Assembly (NCBI GenBank): GCA_045627805.1
Contig: JAZQOJ010000200.1
Location: 1-6,574 of the forward strand
DNA: 6,574 nucleotides
Reading direction: 5' to 3'
From: UBA1756 sp045627805
Lineage (GTDB): Bacteria; Bacteroidota; Bacteroidia; Bacteroidales; WCHB1-69
The stretch's first letter is position 1. Each line of letters starts with the position of its first letter. The notes beneath the pieces are model-generated. The model was not told the DNA's origin. It ran no database searches and saw only the letters and a program-made list of their open reading frames with translations. Below, one piece after another: positions 6,350 to 6,574 of the stretch. A program made the translations under genes and the position numbers.

Positions 6350-6574
6350 CAATTTTTTTCTAACATAGAACACTATATTGCAAAAAAAAATCAGAATATC
6401 CACTTTCATCTTGTAAATAGCGGGCGAGCTGTTCGCATAATGGAAATTATGAGACGTGGAAACGGTTAACGTCGGTTAAACGGTAATTGGACGAATGGTG
6501 GAATGGATGAATGCCGTTTTCGGCGGGATAGAGGAAATGCGCAGGAAATTTCAAGGAAATGATCAGGAAATTTC
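6350..6574. other. Non-coding tail with no recognised gene
   Basis: Bases 6350-6420 are AT-rich with homopolymer runs and hold upstream sequence of the tRNA promoter. Bases 6421-6574 carry short degenerate repeats: cggttaa/cggtaa, an 8-nt gaatgg-type run, and an 11-nt tandem repeat at the very edge. The only reading frame worth naming starts at ATG 6495 and runs off the window after about 26 codons; it resembles nothing I know. Confidence 0.5.
6532..6574. repeat. 11-nt tandem repeat (aggaaat-NNNN), at least four units, cut by the window end
   Basis: The units are aggaaatgcgc (6532-6542), aggaaatttca (6543-6553), aggaaatgatc (6554-6564) and aggaaatttc (6565-6574, one base short at the edge). 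The first seven bases are invariant. Units 1 and 3 are alike and units 2 and 4 are identical over what is visible, so there is also a 22-nt higher-order period. The purine-rich strand is +. Function is unknown. Confidence 0.8.

Noticed and set aside
6495..6574. Possible start of a new gene (ATG at 6495, frame open to the edge)
   Set aside because: Only about 26 codons are visible, they cover two tandem-repeat tracts, and there is no recognisable protein or promoter.
6215..6574. CRISPR array or phage-defence locus beside the AbiEi-like gene
   Set aside because: The 11-nt repeats have no spacers of CRISPR size, and no cas or other defence gene is present.

Overview
The window looks like the end of a contig from a member of the Bacteroidota, probably a Bacteroidales gut or host-associated species. 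The signs are a type IX secretion (T9SS) sorting domain, a TolC-family protein whose predicted signal-peptidase cleavage leaves an N-terminal Gln, a TlpA-like thioredoxin-fold protein with a large N-terminal extension, short AT-rich leaders without Shine-Dalgarno motifs, and a TAnnTTTG-type -7 box in front of a tRNA gene. The species cannot be named from the sequence alone.

Bases 1-178 are not a genuine stretch of genome. Positions 95-178 match, as I remember it, the MGI/BGI DNBSEQ library adapter: a 42-nt arm, a 10-nt sample barcode and a 32-nt arm. Bases 1-94 repeat bases 184-277 exactly. This is what one roughly 99-bp insert read around its own adapter circle would give. Usable genome begins at about 179.

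Layout of the real sequence: (1) 179-2709 (+), the C-terminal 842 codons of a large T9SS-secreted multidomain surface or secreted protein, with Ig-like/CARDB-like repeats carrying an NPGE motif, one cleaved-adhesin-like module and a C-terminal sorting domain; its N-terminus is lost at the contig end. (2) A 76-bp gap with a 12-bp-stem hairpin. (3) 2786-4063 (+), a TolC-family outer-membrane protein. (4) 4094-5575 (+), an exported thioredoxin-fold (TlpA/ResA-like) protein with a CxxC motif, 30 bp downstream. (5) 5587-6207 (+), an AbiEi-like winged-helix regulator/antitoxin, 11 bp further on, with no AbiEii toxin gene beside it. (6) A bidirectional terminator. (7) 6254-6328 (-), tRNA-Val(CAC), with its own -7 box. 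(8) 6350-6574, a non-coding tail rich in short degenerate tandem repeats that runs off the right edge.

Genes 3-5 are closely spaced on one strand and end at one terminator, so they may form one transcription unit. TolC and TlpA-like proteins both act in the envelope; the AbiEi-like gene is a regulator whose link to them is unclear. I see no convincing new multi-gene system. The strongest unusual signals are the adapter chimera, the exact 354-bp periodicity of the surface-protein repeats, the toxin-less AbiEi-like gene and the 11-nt tandem repeat at the right edge.
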